NCBI RefSeq assembly: GCF_024584705.1
Contig: NZ_CP097384.1
Coordinates: forward strand, 3,410,001-3,474,000
Direction: 5' to 3'
From: Blastopirellula sp. J2-11
Lineage (GTDB): Bacteria > Planctomycetota > Planctomycetia > Pirellulales > Pirellulaceae
DNA: 64,000 nt
Below, in pieces: positions 21,105 to 30,211 of this stretch. The notes under the pieces are model-generated. The model was not told where the DNA came from and did no database searches. It worked only from the letters and a program-made list of their open reading frames with translations. The position numbers and the translations under genes were made by a program. The first letter of the stretch is position 1. Every line of letters starts with the position of its first letter.

Positions 21105-22175
21105 TTAGGCGGTAGGCTCACATAGTTTGACCGATAAACGGCGGACGACCGTTTCAGGAATATCACCTTGGGCTTGCTCGATGAGCAGCTCAGCAAGTTG
21201 CGAGCCGATCGATTCCGAAGAATCGACCGTCCGAATCGATGGCCAAGGCAACTTGGCCTGATTTCGACTGTAGACATCGGAGAGCACGATCGGAATATTT
21301 CGAATGCTGGCGTTTTTGGACTGCCGCACTGATTTTGCAGCCGTTTCGGCGATCGGCTGTGACCGGCAAATAAATCCAGTCGCCTGATGCGTGTGCGTCA
21401 ATTCATGCGTAGCATGCTGAATCGCCAGTTCGTCGGCGGGCAGGAAGCGTATCGTCAAGTCATTGGGGTGCATTCCCAGCTCAGAGGCCGTGTTCCAGAT
21501 GGAATCCATAAAGGAATGGTCCCCCGGCAACACTTGGCTCCGCATCAAGACGCCCATCTTGCGCACGCCTGCTTGGAACAACGCGGTAATGAGCAGCTTT
21601 CCGGCCTGAACTTGGTCTCGATCGACCGAAGGCAACGTATGAATGGAAGGAAAACGGGAACCGAAAATCACCGTGGGAAATCCGCTCGCTTCAAATAAGC
21701 GTTGTGATGTCAATGAAGATCGAGCCAGGATGAAACCTTCCGGCTGTGGCGAACGGGCCGACTTCGCGATCAAGTCATTCACCCAATCAAAGTCGTCGCT
21801 GCCGGGGAGGTGATTGAATTCAATTTCTGCGTCCGGCAGCACGCTGCGAATACCAACGATGACCCCATCGGCCATCAGACCTTCCGTCGAGAGATACGAT
21901 TTATTTACCACCAAATGAACCCGATCGATGGCTCGATTCACCTTGGCATGGAGACCTTCCGCGACAAACGTCCCCCGCCTCTGCCGGCGATTGAGAACAT
22001 TCCGCTGCACTAAAATCTGCATCGCTCGATTCGCTGCGGTGGTGCTGACGCCTAGCATCCGCGCCGCGTCGGCTGTCCCCAAATAAGGGTCGCCCGGCTC
22101 CAAGCCTCGGCCGGAAATATCGGCCAGGATCTGTTCCGATAACTGAATTACGCGGGGGATTTTCATGCTTTCCAT
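21105..22175 (-). CDS. GntR-type transcription regulator with sugar-binding-like domain
   Basis: A 356-aa DNA-binding protein. Residues about 8-72 form a GntR winged helix (VIQLSEQILADISGRG, then TADAARMLGVSTTAANRAMQ and RRQRRGTFVAEG). Residues about 80-356 resemble a LacI/periplasmic-binding-protein effector domain, as in AraR-type repressors. A nearby ATG at 22166 could be the true start. It is divergent from a sialidase-type gene and upstream of the DUF1559 and lipoprotein genes, so it may control either. The effector is likely a sugar. The DNA target is unknown, though a small palindrome lies in the divergent gap. Confidence 0.8.
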   Translation of the reverse strand: MESMKIPRVIQLSEQILADISGRGLEPGDPYLGTADAARMLGVSTTAANRAMQILVQRNVLNRRQRRGTFVAEGLHAKVNRAIDRVHLVVNKSYLSTEGLMADGVIVGIRSVLPDAEIEFNHLPGSDDFDWVNDLIAKSARSPQPEGFILARSSLTSQRLFEASGFPTVIFGSRFPSIHTLPSVDRDQVQAGKLLITALFQAGVRKMGVLMRSQVLPGDHSFMDSIWNTASELGMHPNDLTIRFLPADELAIQHATHELTHTHQATGFICRSQPIAETAAKSVRQSKNASIRNIPIVLSDVYSRNQAKLPWPSIRTVDSSESIGSQLAELLIEQAQGDIPETVVRRLSVKLCEPTA

Positions 22176-22264
22176 AGGTTTAAACTAACGCCGCCATCAG
22201 AAATTGCAATATATATTTCCAAACACTAGAAAATTATTTCTGTTGTTATTGAAATTACTTCTCG

Positions 22265-22280
22265 GCCACGTTAAGGTGGC
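22265..22280. promoter_or_regulatory. Candidate operator palindrome
   Basis: GCCACGTTAAGGTGGC has 5-bp inverted arms around a 6-bp centre. It sits in the 235-bp AT-rich gap between the divergent regulator and sialidase genes, where a regulator site is expected. Only one copy was seen, so support is weak. Confidence 0.25.
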
Positions 22281-22410
22281 TTTTAATTCAAATGAAGCCC
22301 CATTAACCGTCAATCCCCCCTTCAACGGATGCAAACGAGACGACGATTTCGAACGCGTTTCGCGGTATCGACTTCTGGCTCTCACGGCTCCATGTCGCAG
22401 GACGAACGCA

Positions 22411-24111
22411 ATGCACAGCCTTATCAAATCTCCTTCCAGGTCATTGCGTTTCGCAACGCTTGCTTTGCTCTGGATAGCGTGGCGCCCCGCCGATCTAACG
22501 GCGGCCGAAACGCTCTATGCCGTGCGTAGTGGAGTTGCACAAGATCTAAGTTTTGACGGCGCGACCTGGAAAACCACCCCGCAAGGACTCGTGGGAACCG
22601 GTGTCGCCAATGTTGCCTGGGCGAACCAATCGCTGTTAAGCAAGGATGCGGAGATCCAGATTCGGCTAACCCTGAACGAGCTCAATCACACGGCGGCGTC
22701 GATCTCGCTTGGCCCCGGCAGTCAATTTGGATTCGATGGCGACCAGCAACGCATGTTCGTGCAAGGCCCGTTGTTTGGCGGGATCACGAAATACCTCGAA
22801 TCCGCCCATAAATACCTCGAACCAGGACGCCCCTTTCTCTGGAAACTGGAATCCCGAGATGGGCGCCTACGGATCTCCATCGATGACAAGCAGGTCTACG
22901 AAACGACGCTTCAGAGTCCGCTGGGCAATGTTGGTCTGCGACCACTGCGCGCGAAGATGACGGTCGAAAGCTTCACGCTTTCCGGAGAACTCAGCCAAGG
23001 GACCTGGCTCTCGCCTCAGCAGTCGGATGAAGTCACGATTCCAACGTTGCACTTGGAAAACGAAACCGATCGCCAGGTTGTCGTCGCGGCGGGGACGGCG
23101 GACGTCTATCAAGGACATCCAACCACGCTCTTGATGCCGGATGGGCAGACCCTCTTCGCCGCCTGGACCCTTAACCATGGCGGCGCCTGCGGCCCGTTGA
23201 AGAAAAGCACGGATGGGGGCAAAACCTGGAGTCCGCTCATCGACACGCCTGACAATTGGAGCAAGGTTCGCAATTGTCCGTGCCTGCAGCGGTTAGTCGA
23301 TTCCGAGGGAACCGCCCGCCTGTTCGTCTTCGCCGGGCATGGCAAGATGCAACAATCCATGAGCCTGGACGACGGCCAAACTTGGACGCCGATGCAGCCC
23401 AACGGACTGCACTGTATTGTCGCCCCGATCACGATTCTCCCGATTGAAAACGGTCAGCGTCATCTGGCCGTTTATCATCGCGGAGCCGGGGATAAGGACC
23501 AGCCCCCTTTGCAGATTTGGCAAGCGACTTCCTCCGATGGCGGATTAACCTGGGGCAACGAACGGATGATCGCGGCCGTCGCCGGGGCCAACCCGTGCGA
23601 ACCGCTGTTGCTGCGTTCACCCAACGGGAAACAGCTGATGTGCATCATGCGAGAAAACGCTCGACGTTTGAATTCGCTGGTCATGACAAGCGACGACGAA
23701 GGACAAACGTGGTCGAATCCGCAAGAGGTGAATGCGGCCCTGACCGGAGATCGCCATTGTGCGCGATATACGGAGGATGGCCGATTGGTGTTGGTCTTTC
23801 GCGATGTTGCCCCCAAGAGCCCTAGTTACGGGCATTTCGCGGCTTGGGTCGGAACGTATGACGATATCTTGAACGGTCGACCTGGTCAGTATCGCGCTCA
23901 ACTTTTGGAACATCGCGGTTATCCGCGCGACACGGGCTATCCAGGGCTGGAACAACTGCCGGATGGAACTTTCGTGGCGACCACCTACGTCCAGCTTCGA
24001 CCGAACGAAAAGAACTCCGTCGTCTCCGTTCGCTTTCAGATTTCGGAAACCGATCGCAGAGCGAACGAACGGAAACCGACACCGGTCGGGAAAAGCCGAA
24101 CTGGCGGCTAG
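22411..24111 (+). CDS. Secreted sialidase-like BNR-repeat protein with N-terminal jelly-roll domain
   Basis: A 566-aa exported protein; ATG 22411 opens the signal peptide (SLRFATLALLWIAWRPADLTA). Residues about 35-190 look like a concanavalin/DUF1080-type beta sandwich. The C-terminal two thirds is a six-bladed sialidase fold with four Asp-boxes: STDGGKTW, SLDDGQTW, SSDGGLTW and SDDEGQTW. An arginine near the blade entry and YTEDGRLVLVFRD fit the family, but the full catalytic set cannot be confirmed by eye. It could be an exo-sialidase or another glycoside-active protein. Its 3' end overlaps the convergent FtsQ-like gene by 4 bp. Confidence 0.8.
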   Translation: MHSLIKSPSRSLRFATLALLWIAWRPADLTAAETLYAVRSGVAQDLSFDGATWKTTPQGLVGTGVANVAWANQSLLSKDAEIQIRLTLNELNHTAASISLGPGSQFGFDGDQQRMFVQGPLFGGITKYLESAHKYLEPGRPFLWKLESRDGRLRISIDDKQVYETTLQSPLGNVGLRPLRAKMTVESFTLSGELSQGTWLSPQQSDEVTIPTLHLENETDRQVVVAAGTADVYQGHPTTLLMPDGQTLFAAWTLNHGGACGPLKKSTDGGKTWSPLIDTPDNWSKVRNCPCLQRLVDSEGTARLFVFAGHGKMQQSMSLDDGQTWTPMQPNGLHCIVAPITILPIENGQRHLAVYHRGAGDKDQPPLQIWQATSSDGGLTWGNERMIAAVAGANPCEPLLLRSPNGKQLMCIMRENARRLNSLVMTSDDEGQTWSNPQEVNAALTGDRHCARYTEDGRLVLVFRDVAPKSPSYGHFAAWVGTYDDILNGRPGQYRAQLLEHRGYPRDTGYPGLEQLPDGTFVATTYVQLRPNEKNSVVSVRFQISETDRRANERKPTPVGKSRTGG

Positions 24112-25004
24112 CGAGCAGCCGGCGCCGTTGTCGACGTTAGCTCGGCCGGCGTACGCAGATCGACCGCACCGGCGGCGATCTGCGATTCTTGCAGCGCCAA
24201 CAGCATCCCGATTTTTTGCGCGGCGCTGTTCTCATGCGTGCGTTCAGCGCCGGGGGCGCTTCCCCAAATCAGATGCGATCCTTCGGTCGTGTGCAGCTCA
24301 TAAAGATTGCGGCCATCTTCAGAAGATGCGGCCACAATTCGATGGAAATTCAATCGCGACCAGACGCTTCCCAGCGCGTCGGCGATGCGCGCCGCTTCGG
24401 TGATGCGAACGTCTCCCCACTCGTTGCCGGGCTTCTTGGTTCCATCCGGAGCGGCGCCCCCGAGATTGATACGAGGGAAGTTTTTTCGATTCGCTTCAAG
24501 AAACCCGTTGCCGCGACCCGGCAAAATCACCCCTTGGCTGTCGACCGGGATCAAACCCCAATCGGCGTCATCAATTTTCATTTTGACTTCGACCATCGCC
24601 ACAGGGCGGCGGTATTGGATATCGACCAGAATCTTGGTCGGGTAATACTTGACGACGCGCACGACCGATTGGACCCAAGGGTTTTCGGCCTCTTCCACTG
24701 CCGTAGCGATTCGCTTAGTCAGATCGCGGTCACGAATGTCGAACGGCTTCTCATCTACAAAAAGAACGTCCGCGATTTGCTGCAGCACGCCTTCGCCTAT
24801 CCAATTGGGCGGCGTTGAGAAAGAAATCCGCTCTTTCGTCACTAAATAGAGCTTGTCATCGGTCTGCGACTTGATTGACTGAGACAGCGCGTAGGCGCCC
24901 CCAATGAAGAGGATCACCATCAAGGCGCAAATCCAAAGCTGGCGCCCCAGCGGATCGGCAAGACCAAATCGCGTAGGCGCGGCGTTTCGCGATGGACGAT
25001 TCAC
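24108..25004 (-). CDS. ftsQ: FtsQ-like cell division protein
   Basis: A 298-aa bitopic protein: cytoplasmic N-terminus, one membrane helix (about 25-45), then a periplasmic part. The part starting around 60 resembles a POTRA domain (ISFSTPPNWIGEG, then NPWVQSVVRVVKYYPTKI and LVDIQYRRPVAMVEVK), followed by an FtsQ-type beta domain (LIPVDSQGVILP, NFPRINL). FtsQ/DivIB stabilises the division complex; here FtsZ and partners are not visible. It lies 218 bp after a murB-like gene on the same strand, an arrangement found in dcw clusters. Sequence identity to FtsQ is not strong; the order and topology support the call. Confidence 0.65.
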   Translation of the reverse strand: MNRPSRNAAPTRFGLADPLGRQLWICALMVILFIGGAYALSQSIKSQTDDKLYLVTKERISFSTPPNWIGEGVLQQIADVLFVDEKPFDIRDRDLTKRIATAVEEAENPWVQSVVRVVKYYPTKILVDIQYRRPVAMVEVKMKIDDADWGLIPVDSQGVILPGRGNGFLEANRKNFPRINLGGAAPDGTKKPGNEWGDVRITEAARIADALGSVWSRLNFHRIVAASSEDGRNLYELHTTEGSHLIWGSAPGAERTHENSAAQKIGMLLALQESQIAAGAVDLRTPAELTSTTAPAAR

Positions 25005-25179
25005 CCCTAGTTGCTCCCTGCTCGTAGAGAAAAGACTGGCCCTTCAGTTCTGGCCGGCGCAAACGCGCCTACCAATCGAACCTTAGTCTTGTGATCGGCC
25101 TTCCGGTCTCACGAACATTAGATCATCCAGACGAGAATCTAACGGAGGAAGCGTTCCCCTTAAAGCAGATCGCCGCTGA

Positions 25180-25209
25180 GTTGGCGATCGTTCGGATTCG
25201 ATCGCCAAC
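25180..25209. other. Stem-loop between murB-like and ftsQ-like genes
   Basis: Perfect 11-bp arms (GTTGGCGATCG and CGATCGCCAAC) around an 8-base loop, just downstream of the murB-like stop. No T-run follows, so it may be an attenuating or mRNA-processing hairpin rather than a terminator. Confidence 0.5.
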
Positions 25210-25222
25210 CGGCAGTCTGACG

Positions 25223-26101
25223 TTACCAAATGGTGACGCCATTTTTCAGCTCAATCCCGAAGACTTCATGCACCCGGCTGCGGACCAATTCCATCAACTG
25301 CAGCACATCGGTTGCTTTAGCGCCGGCGGCCGCAACCACAAAGTTGGCGTTGCGATCTGACAGCCGAACCGCACCGACCGACGCGTCACGCAGGCCGGCC
25401 TGCTCGATCAAGCTAGCAGCACTGACGTCAGCCGGATTCCGAAAGAGGATCGAAATGTTTTGCTCCGGCAGCGGCTCAGCGGCTCGCTTGACGATCCACT
25501 GTTTTTGCATTCGCCGGGTCAATTCGGCGGCGTCCCCTTTTTCGAGCTTCAGCGCGGCGCCAAGGATCACAAATTCGTCCAAATTGCTCTCGCGATACGA
25601 AAACCGGAGCTCGCCGGCGCCGCATTTCCGAATTTCGCCTTCCGCCGTCATCACGTCGATGGTGGTCGCCCAGCGCCCCACGTCTTCACCGTTGTTGCCT
25701 GCATTTCCTCGCAATGCGCCGCCGATGGTGCCGGGGATGCCGACCAGCGATTCGAGGCCGGCCAGGCCGAGACCGACCGTCGTCGAGACCACATTAGCCA
25801 AGCGAGCGCCTCCGCCGCACTGCACAACAGCGTCGTTGACATCAATGCTGGAGAACGAAGGATGACTCAAACGGACGACGACGCCTGTGAGCGCCTCGTC
25901 ACGGATCAACAGGTTCGACCCGCCGCCGAGCAAGCGGACCGGCTTGTCCTGCTCGCGACAACGCTTGAGCAGAGCGGCAAGTTCCGTCACGTTATTGGGT
26001 TCAGCAAAGTATTCCGCCGCACCGCCGATTCGCAGCCAAGCGTACGAGGCCAGCGGCTCTTGCGTGCGTACAAAATGCTCAAAACCTTGGCAAAAATCCA
26101 T
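25223..26101 (-). CDS. murB: MurB-like protein (UDP-N-acetylenolpyruvoylglucosamine reductase family)
   Basis: A 292-aa FAD-type oxidoreductase family member; MurB reduces the enolpyruvyl group to make UDP-MurNAc. The FAD-binding block is clear (VRLLGGGSNLLIRDEALTGV, then GLESLVGIPGTIGGALRGNAG), and SYRES holds the conserved arginine. Two catalytic positions look changed. The Ser of the usual GS-x-F-x-NP block appears as Ile in SILFRNP, with a Ser one residue earlier. The terminal LE-x-E-V motif reads LKNGV, without the Glu. Length is typical of the short MurB type. RBS AAGGAACG precedes the ATG. The FtsQ-like gene follows on the same strand. It may be a weakened or altered enzyme; the family assignment is firm. 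Confidence 0.85.
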   Translation of the reverse strand: MDFCQGFEHFVRTQEPLASYAWLRIGGAAEYFAEPNNVTELAALLKRCREQDKPVRLLGGGSNLLIRDEALTGVVVRLSHPSFSSIDVNDAVVQCGGGARLANVVSTTVGLGLAGLESLVGIPGTIGGALRGNAGNNGEDVGRWATTIDVMTAEGEIRKCGAGELRFSYRESNLDEFVILGAALKLEKGDAAELTRRMQKQWIVKRAAEPLPEQNISILFRNPADVSAASLIEQAGLRDASVGAVRLSDRNANFVVAAAGAKATDVLQLMELVRSRVHEVFGIELKNGVTIW

Positions 26102-26270
26102 GTGAAGTCGTTCCTTAGCTTGCTAGCGCTCCGCCATCATCTTTCCAGCGGTCCATTAAACCGGGCTGCGGCGTCGTTGACAATGTCGGTGACGCCCCGC
26201 AATTGCACCGCACCGGGCAACGGTTTACGCTAAATACATTCGCCACGAAACCCGCCATCGGACATCGCCC

Positions 26271-27194
26271 ATGAATTCCCCCTCCAGTGACGATCCGCAA
26301 TCCCGCTATTCTCGCCGCTCTATGCTGGCCGCCGCCGTCGCCGGTACAGTCGCCGGCGCCGCCGCATCTTCGGTGGGTGGTAAGGTCCTGGCCGAAGAGG
26401 TGAAATCGACTGTCGGCGTAAAAAATGGCCGAATCAATCAGTCGATCGTGCCGTGGTGCTTTAACCCGATGAAGCTGGAAGAGTTGGCGCCGCATGCGGT
26501 TCGCCTGGGGATGAAATCGATCGAATTGGTGCAGCCGGTCGATTTCCCCATTTTGAAAAAGCATGGCCTCATCTGCGCATTGACCAGCTCGCATGGATTT
26601 GTGAAAGGCTGGAATGACGTCGCCAATCACGAATTCTGCCGAGAAAAAATGACCTCGGCCATCAACGCAACCGCCGACGCGCAGTTTCCGGCTGTCATCA
26701 CCTTTAGCGGGATGCGCGGCCAGCTGACCGATGAAGAAGGAAAACGAAACATGGTCGCCGGGCTCAAGACGATCATGGGTCTGGCCGAAAAGCGGGGAGT
26801 CAACATCTGCATCGAACCGCTCAACACCCGCGTGGATGTCCACATGAAAGGGCATCCCGGTTATCAGTGCGATACGATCGAATGGGCGGTCGACGTTTGC
26901 GACGCCGTCGCATCGCCGCGGCTAAAAATCTTGTTCGACATCTACCATACGCAGATCATGCAAGGAGACGTGATTACGCGGATTGGCCAGTACCAAGACT
27001 ACATCGGCCACTATCACACCGCAGGCGTCCCCGGCCGCAACGAGTTGGACGACCAGCAAGAGCTGAACTATCCGGCCATCATGAAAGCGATCGTCGCTAC
27101 CGGCTACACCGGATACGTCGGCCAAGAATTCATTCCGAAGAACAAAGACATGATCGCTTCGCTGGAAGCGGCCGTGCAACTTTGCGACGTCTAA
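26271..27194 (+). CDS. Hydroxypyruvate isomerase-like TIM-barrel protein, Tat-exported
   Basis: A 307-aa protein of the AP endonuclease 2 / sugar-isomerase TIM-barrel family. The N-terminus carries a twin-arginine type signal (YSRRSMLAAAVAGTVAGA), predicting export after folding. Barrel features include NICIEPLNTRVDVHMKGHPG, FDIYHTQIMQGD and IGHYHTAGVPGRNELDD, with the Glu, Asp, His and Glu residues that bind the divalent metal in hydroxypyruvate isomerases. Planctomycetes encode many Tat-exported members near carbohydrate genes. It is divergent from murB (about 170 bp) and convergent with the next gene (4 bp apart). The substrate is uncertain; hydroxypyruvate is only the family name. Confidence 0.8.
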   Translation: MNSPSSDDPQSRYSRRSMLAAAVAGTVAGAAASSVGGKVLAEEVKSTVGVKNGRINQSIVPWCFNPMKLEELAPHAVRLGMKSIELVQPVDFPILKKHGLICALTSSHGFVKGWNDVANHEFCREKMTSAINATADAQFPAVITFSGMRGQLTDEEGKRNMVAGLKTIMGLAEKRGVNICIEPLNTRVDVHMKGHPGYQCDTIEWAVDVCDAVASPRLKILFDIYHTQIMQGDVITRIGQYQDYIGHYHTAGVPGRNELDDQQELNYPAIMKAIVATGYTGYVGQEFIPKNKDMIASLEAAVQLCDV

Positions 27195-27198
27195 GACG

Positions 27199-28029
27199 TT
27201 ATCGGCGGCGTGACCGTTGACGCGCGCGCTTCAAGAAATTCGGCTTCGCGACAACATTGGTATGCGGAGCGTCAGTTCGCGCGTTTCGCGGCCAAGAGTG
27301 CGCCTCGGTGCACAGCGCCGACGCGAAAATGTCTTCTTTCGCCAGGTAACGACTCCAAGCGTTAGGAGCGTTGAGCGCACAAAGAACGGCCGAGTTTAGC
27401 TCGTACAGATTACCGTCGAGACCTTGATCGACCAAAGCGCGCTGCAGCGTGCCGGAGACTCCCATCGTCGCCGCTTTCGCCGCTCGATCGATCGGGATCC
27501 GTCCATCCACCTGGTCGGTCGCGATCGACTCCGCCGCGGTTTCGCAGGCGTCTTGATTAAAGGAATGGACGCCGGCGCAAACCAACGGTCGCGCCGGGTA
27601 GACCATACAAGCGCCGTCTCCCCCCAACAGTCCGCAACCTAGACGCTTGGTTGCGATTTCTTCACGCGTCATCATCGCGCGGCGCAGCGTCAACTTTTCA
27701 AGACGTTCCTGAATTGCGGCGACCTGCTCCTGCGACAGACACTGAGAGATATACTCGGCCGCTGCGATCGCTTCGAGCGGAGTGACGTCAATCGCAACCG
27801 TAAAACAACAGGCCGAACAACCCTGGCGACACGCGCGCAGAGGCGCCGTCAGATTCTCGGTCAGCGGATCGGGCTGCAAGCCGCGCAGCGTGTCGATTAC
27901 GTCCAGCGACTCTCCCTGTTTCAGATCGGCGATTAGTTGAGGAAGCTCACCCTTGACGCGAGCAACCGCCGCGTCAAACGCGCGGCGAGCGTCGCCACCA
28001 GATTGAATTTCTTGAACCAGAGAACTCAT
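27199..28029 (-). CDS. YkgJ-type cysteine-cluster protein
   Basis: A 276-aa soluble protein. The cysteine set (CRQGCSACC near 88-96, RLGCGLLGGDGAC near 150, then ARPLVCAG and QDAC) is the YkgJ family signature, thought to bind zinc or an iron-sulphur cluster. The pattern C-x3-C-x2-CC then C-x8-C is intact. Residues about 190-276 are family-variable. Function is unknown. It converges on the isomerase gene, with only 4 bp between the stops, and a large repeat-bearing gap lies upstream. Confidence 0.75.
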   Translation of the reverse strand: MSSLVQEIQSGGDARRAFDAAVARVKGELPQLIADLKQGESLDVIDTLRGLQPDPLTENLTAPLRACRQGCSACCFTVAIDVTPLEAIAAAEYISQCLSQEQVAAIQERLEKLTLRRAMMTREEIATKRLGCGLLGGDGACMVYPARPLVCAGVHSFNQDACETAAESIATDQVDGRIPIDRAAKAATMGVSGTLQRALVDQGLDGNLYELNSAVLCALNAPNAWSRYLAKEDIFASALCTEAHSWPRNARTDAPHTNVVAKPNFLKRARQRSRRR

Positions 28030-28805
28030 GCGAGTCGCTTCAGAGGAGGGAGAGAATTTTGCGGTGCTACATGATCACTACCGATAAGCTTCGGCAATCA
28101 GGGCCATCGTGAGGGACAAATTAGCGATCGAAGCAGTGGATTCGCGATCCTCTCTGCATGCGGTAGGAATTTCCGCAAGTTTGCCGGTCAGGTCGTGCTT
28201 TCGGCTTGTCAGGCATGACAAGCTGACGGAAATTGGGCTAGAGCGGTTTCCTGCTAGCTGACCCATTTTGATTTTCCAACGATTGAAAGTGAAGACGGTG
28301 CTGCGCGGCACGTATCGACATCAGCCGCACGGCGTTAGCCGCGGTTTCTGACAGGAACTCTTTGTCGACGGAAAATTGGAGACAAAAACCGCGGCTAACG
28401 CCGTGCGGCTGATTTTGGGGGAGAAGCTAGACGACAGGGGACTCTTTGTTCAGCTTGCTGAAAAGCGCTCTATCCCTCAGTGCAAATTCATTTTGGAGAC
28501 GACTCTCTGGCGACAAGATCAAAGTGAGAAGCCGTTCGTTGCACAAGAAAAGAAGCGGAACGAGCCGGGTGAACTTGATCTCGATTGCTTCAGAACAAGC
28601 GAAATGCTGGCGGAGTTACGAACGCATCGGCTTACTGTTTAAGACTTTGCGCTTTTGGTCATATGTTTTCTGCGCCATTGGTGACATCCCGATTTTTAGT
28701 GCGTTCGTTAAATTAAAAGCCACGAAAACGCCCATTTTTTTTCGTGAATTGTTAGACGGCCCCATCCTTTCCTTCTACCCGCCGCAAATATCTCGGAGCG
28801 TACGA
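28030..28805. other. 776-bp gap without a supported gene
   Basis: Contains one copy of the MITE-like element (28239-28472). Frames at 28078-28311 (minus) and 28376-28642 (plus) overlap the repeat and show no family resemblance. The last 100 bp is AT-rich, with T-runs just before the DUF1559 gene, and probably carries its promoter. Confidence 0.5.
28239..28472. repeat. MITE-like palindromic repeat, copy 1
   Basis: Approximately 234 bp with ends CTAGAGCG and CGCTCTA and a nested perfect palindrome (27-bp arms 28321-28347 and 28386-28412, around a 38-bp centre). The second copy lies inverted at 50403-50640; between copies the arms are identical and the rest is diverged but alignable (shared blocks TTGATTTTCCA, TCTGACAGG and AGCAAGCTGAACAAA). 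No transposase frame is inside, so any mobility would need help in trans. Confidence 0.85.
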
Positions 28806-29768
28806 ATGTTATCCTCAGTCAAACGTCAGGGCTTTACCCTGGTCGAATTGCTTGTCGTGATTGCAATTATCGGCGTCTTAATCGCCCTCCTCTTGCCGGC
28901 CGTGCAACAGGCCCGCGAAGCAGCTCGCCGCATGAGTTGCACCAACAACATGAAGCAGCTTGGCTTAGCGGTCCACAACTATCACGATACGCATCGCGTC
29001 TTTCCGCCGGGACTGTTGCATCCAGATCCGGCCGCCACCGCAGGCGCCAAAACATCCTGGTTTTCGCCCAGCGTTTGGGCGAATGGTTATGGCTGGGGCA
29101 CGTTCATTCTCCCGTTCCTCGAACAAACCGCGATTTATGATGAGCTGCGATCGGTTCCAGTCTGGACTCCTGCGGACGCGCAACACACCATCTCCGCCTA
29201 TCACTGCGCCTCGGACCCAAGTCCGCTGATCAATCCGTATTACTTTGACCAATTCTATCTTCCCAGCGGCGACATCCCCGACGAAGAGCGGATGGCCAAA
29301 TCCAACTATGTCGCCAATATCGGAACCGGCGTCGCGCTTCCCAGCGGCGTCACCTTGGGCGATGGCGCATCCAGCTTGCACAGCAATTTTCGGTTTCGAG
29401 ATTTTACCGATGGGACTTCGAACGTCATTTACTTTTCCGAACGGGACGGCGTGCGTAAGTCTTCTCTGTCATCCTCCAGTCCCTGGGGCGGCGCGATCTG
29501 GATTGGCGCGCCAAAAATCACCACCGGCGGCTCGTACTGTCACAATCACTGCTTCTTTGCCGGCGACGCGACCAATGCGACCAACGCGCCGATCAATGCT
29601 CCTAGCGGAAAAGCCTTGGTGGGCGATGTCGCCAGCAGCCAACACCCCGGCGGCGTGAATGTCACCATGGTGGATGGTTCGGTTCATTTCCTCAGCGAAA
29701 ACACTTCCTGGGAAACCGTGGCCGCTTTGGCGAAACGCTCCGACGGCCAAGTGGTGGGAGAATGGTAA
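28806..29768 (+). CDS. DUF1559 protein with pilin-like N-terminus
   Basis: A 320-aa protein; ATG 28806 is chosen because it directly precedes the pilin-like leader ([18 protein letters not shown]), whereas the frame opens 120 codons earlier in non-coding sequence. It has the DUF1559 core ([17 protein letters not shown]), a cell-surface-type central region, and the H-x9-DG motif in HPGGVNVTMVDGS. It overlaps the next gene by one base (TAATG), so the two are translationally coupled. The pairing with a transthyretin-like lipoprotein repeats what is seen elsewhere in the window. Confidence 0.92.
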   Translation: MLSSVKRQGFTLVELLVVIAIIGVLIALLLPAVQQAREAARRMSCTNNMKQLGLAVHNYHDTHRVFPPGLLHPDPAATAGAKTSWFSPSVWANGYGWGTFILPFLEQTAIYDELRSVPVWTPADAQHTISAYHCASDPSPLINPYYFDQFYLPSGDIPDEERMAKSNYVANIGTGVALPSGVTLGDGASSLHSNFRFRDFTDGTSNVIYFSERDGVRKSSLSSSSPWGGAIWIGAPKITTGGSYCHNHCFFAGDATNATNAPINAPSGKALVGDVASSQHPGGVNVTMVDGSVHFLSENTSWETVAALAKRSDGQVVGEW

Positions 29769-30211
29769 TGCAAGAATTACGAACCCCACTTTCCGGCACG
29801 CATGCCTGCGGCTTGATCGTGCTGGCGTTGTGCCTAACGGGATGCAGCCGCGATCCGTTCGCCTGTGTTCCGGTCTCTGGAACCGTCACGCTCGACGGAG
29901 AACCGCTTTCGACGGCGCGCGTGATCTTTTCGCCCCAAGGGGACGGAAAAAGCGCGATTGTCGGTCCAATGTCGTACTGCATCACCGACGATCAGGGACG
30001 CTTTGAACTCGCGACTCCGTATGGCGAATCAGGCGCCGTCGCCGGAAGCCACAAGATCTCGATTTGCGGCGAAGTCCGGGACGAAGAGAACCCACGGGTT
30101 GTCCTCAAAAAGGAATACCTACCGGCTCGTTACTGGCAAGGCGATACGCTGACCTTTGACGTTCCCAATCACGGAACCGACGAAGCCCACTTCGCTCTCG
30201 ACAGCAAATAA
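29768..30211 (+). CDS. Small lipoprotein, carboxypeptidase-regulatory-like fold
   Basis: A 147-aa lipoprotein starting at the ATG that overlaps the DUF1559 stop (29768). The signal peptide runs to LCLTGC with acylated Cys near 26. The mature part is a transthyretin-like beta sandwich (VPVSGTVTLDGEPLSTARVIF, then GRFELATPYG and VAGSHKISI). It is coupled to the pilin-like gene, which suggests that both act at the same surface. No biochemical function is known. Confidence 0.83.
   Translation: MQELRTPLSGTHACGLIVLALCLTGCSRDPFACVPVSGTVTLDGEPLSTARVIFSPQGDGKSAIVGPMSYCITDDQGRFELATPYGESGAVAGSHKISICGEVRDEENPRVVLKKEYLPARYWQGDTLTFDVPNHGTDEAHFALDSK

Noticed and set aside
22204-22410. N-terminal extension of the sialidase-like frame
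   Set aside because: A clear signal peptide starts at 22411; the extension has no homology and overlaps the divergent promoter region.
28078-28642. Small frames in the gap around the first MITE-like element
   Set aside because: They overlap repeat sequence and have no family resemblance or good ribosome sites.
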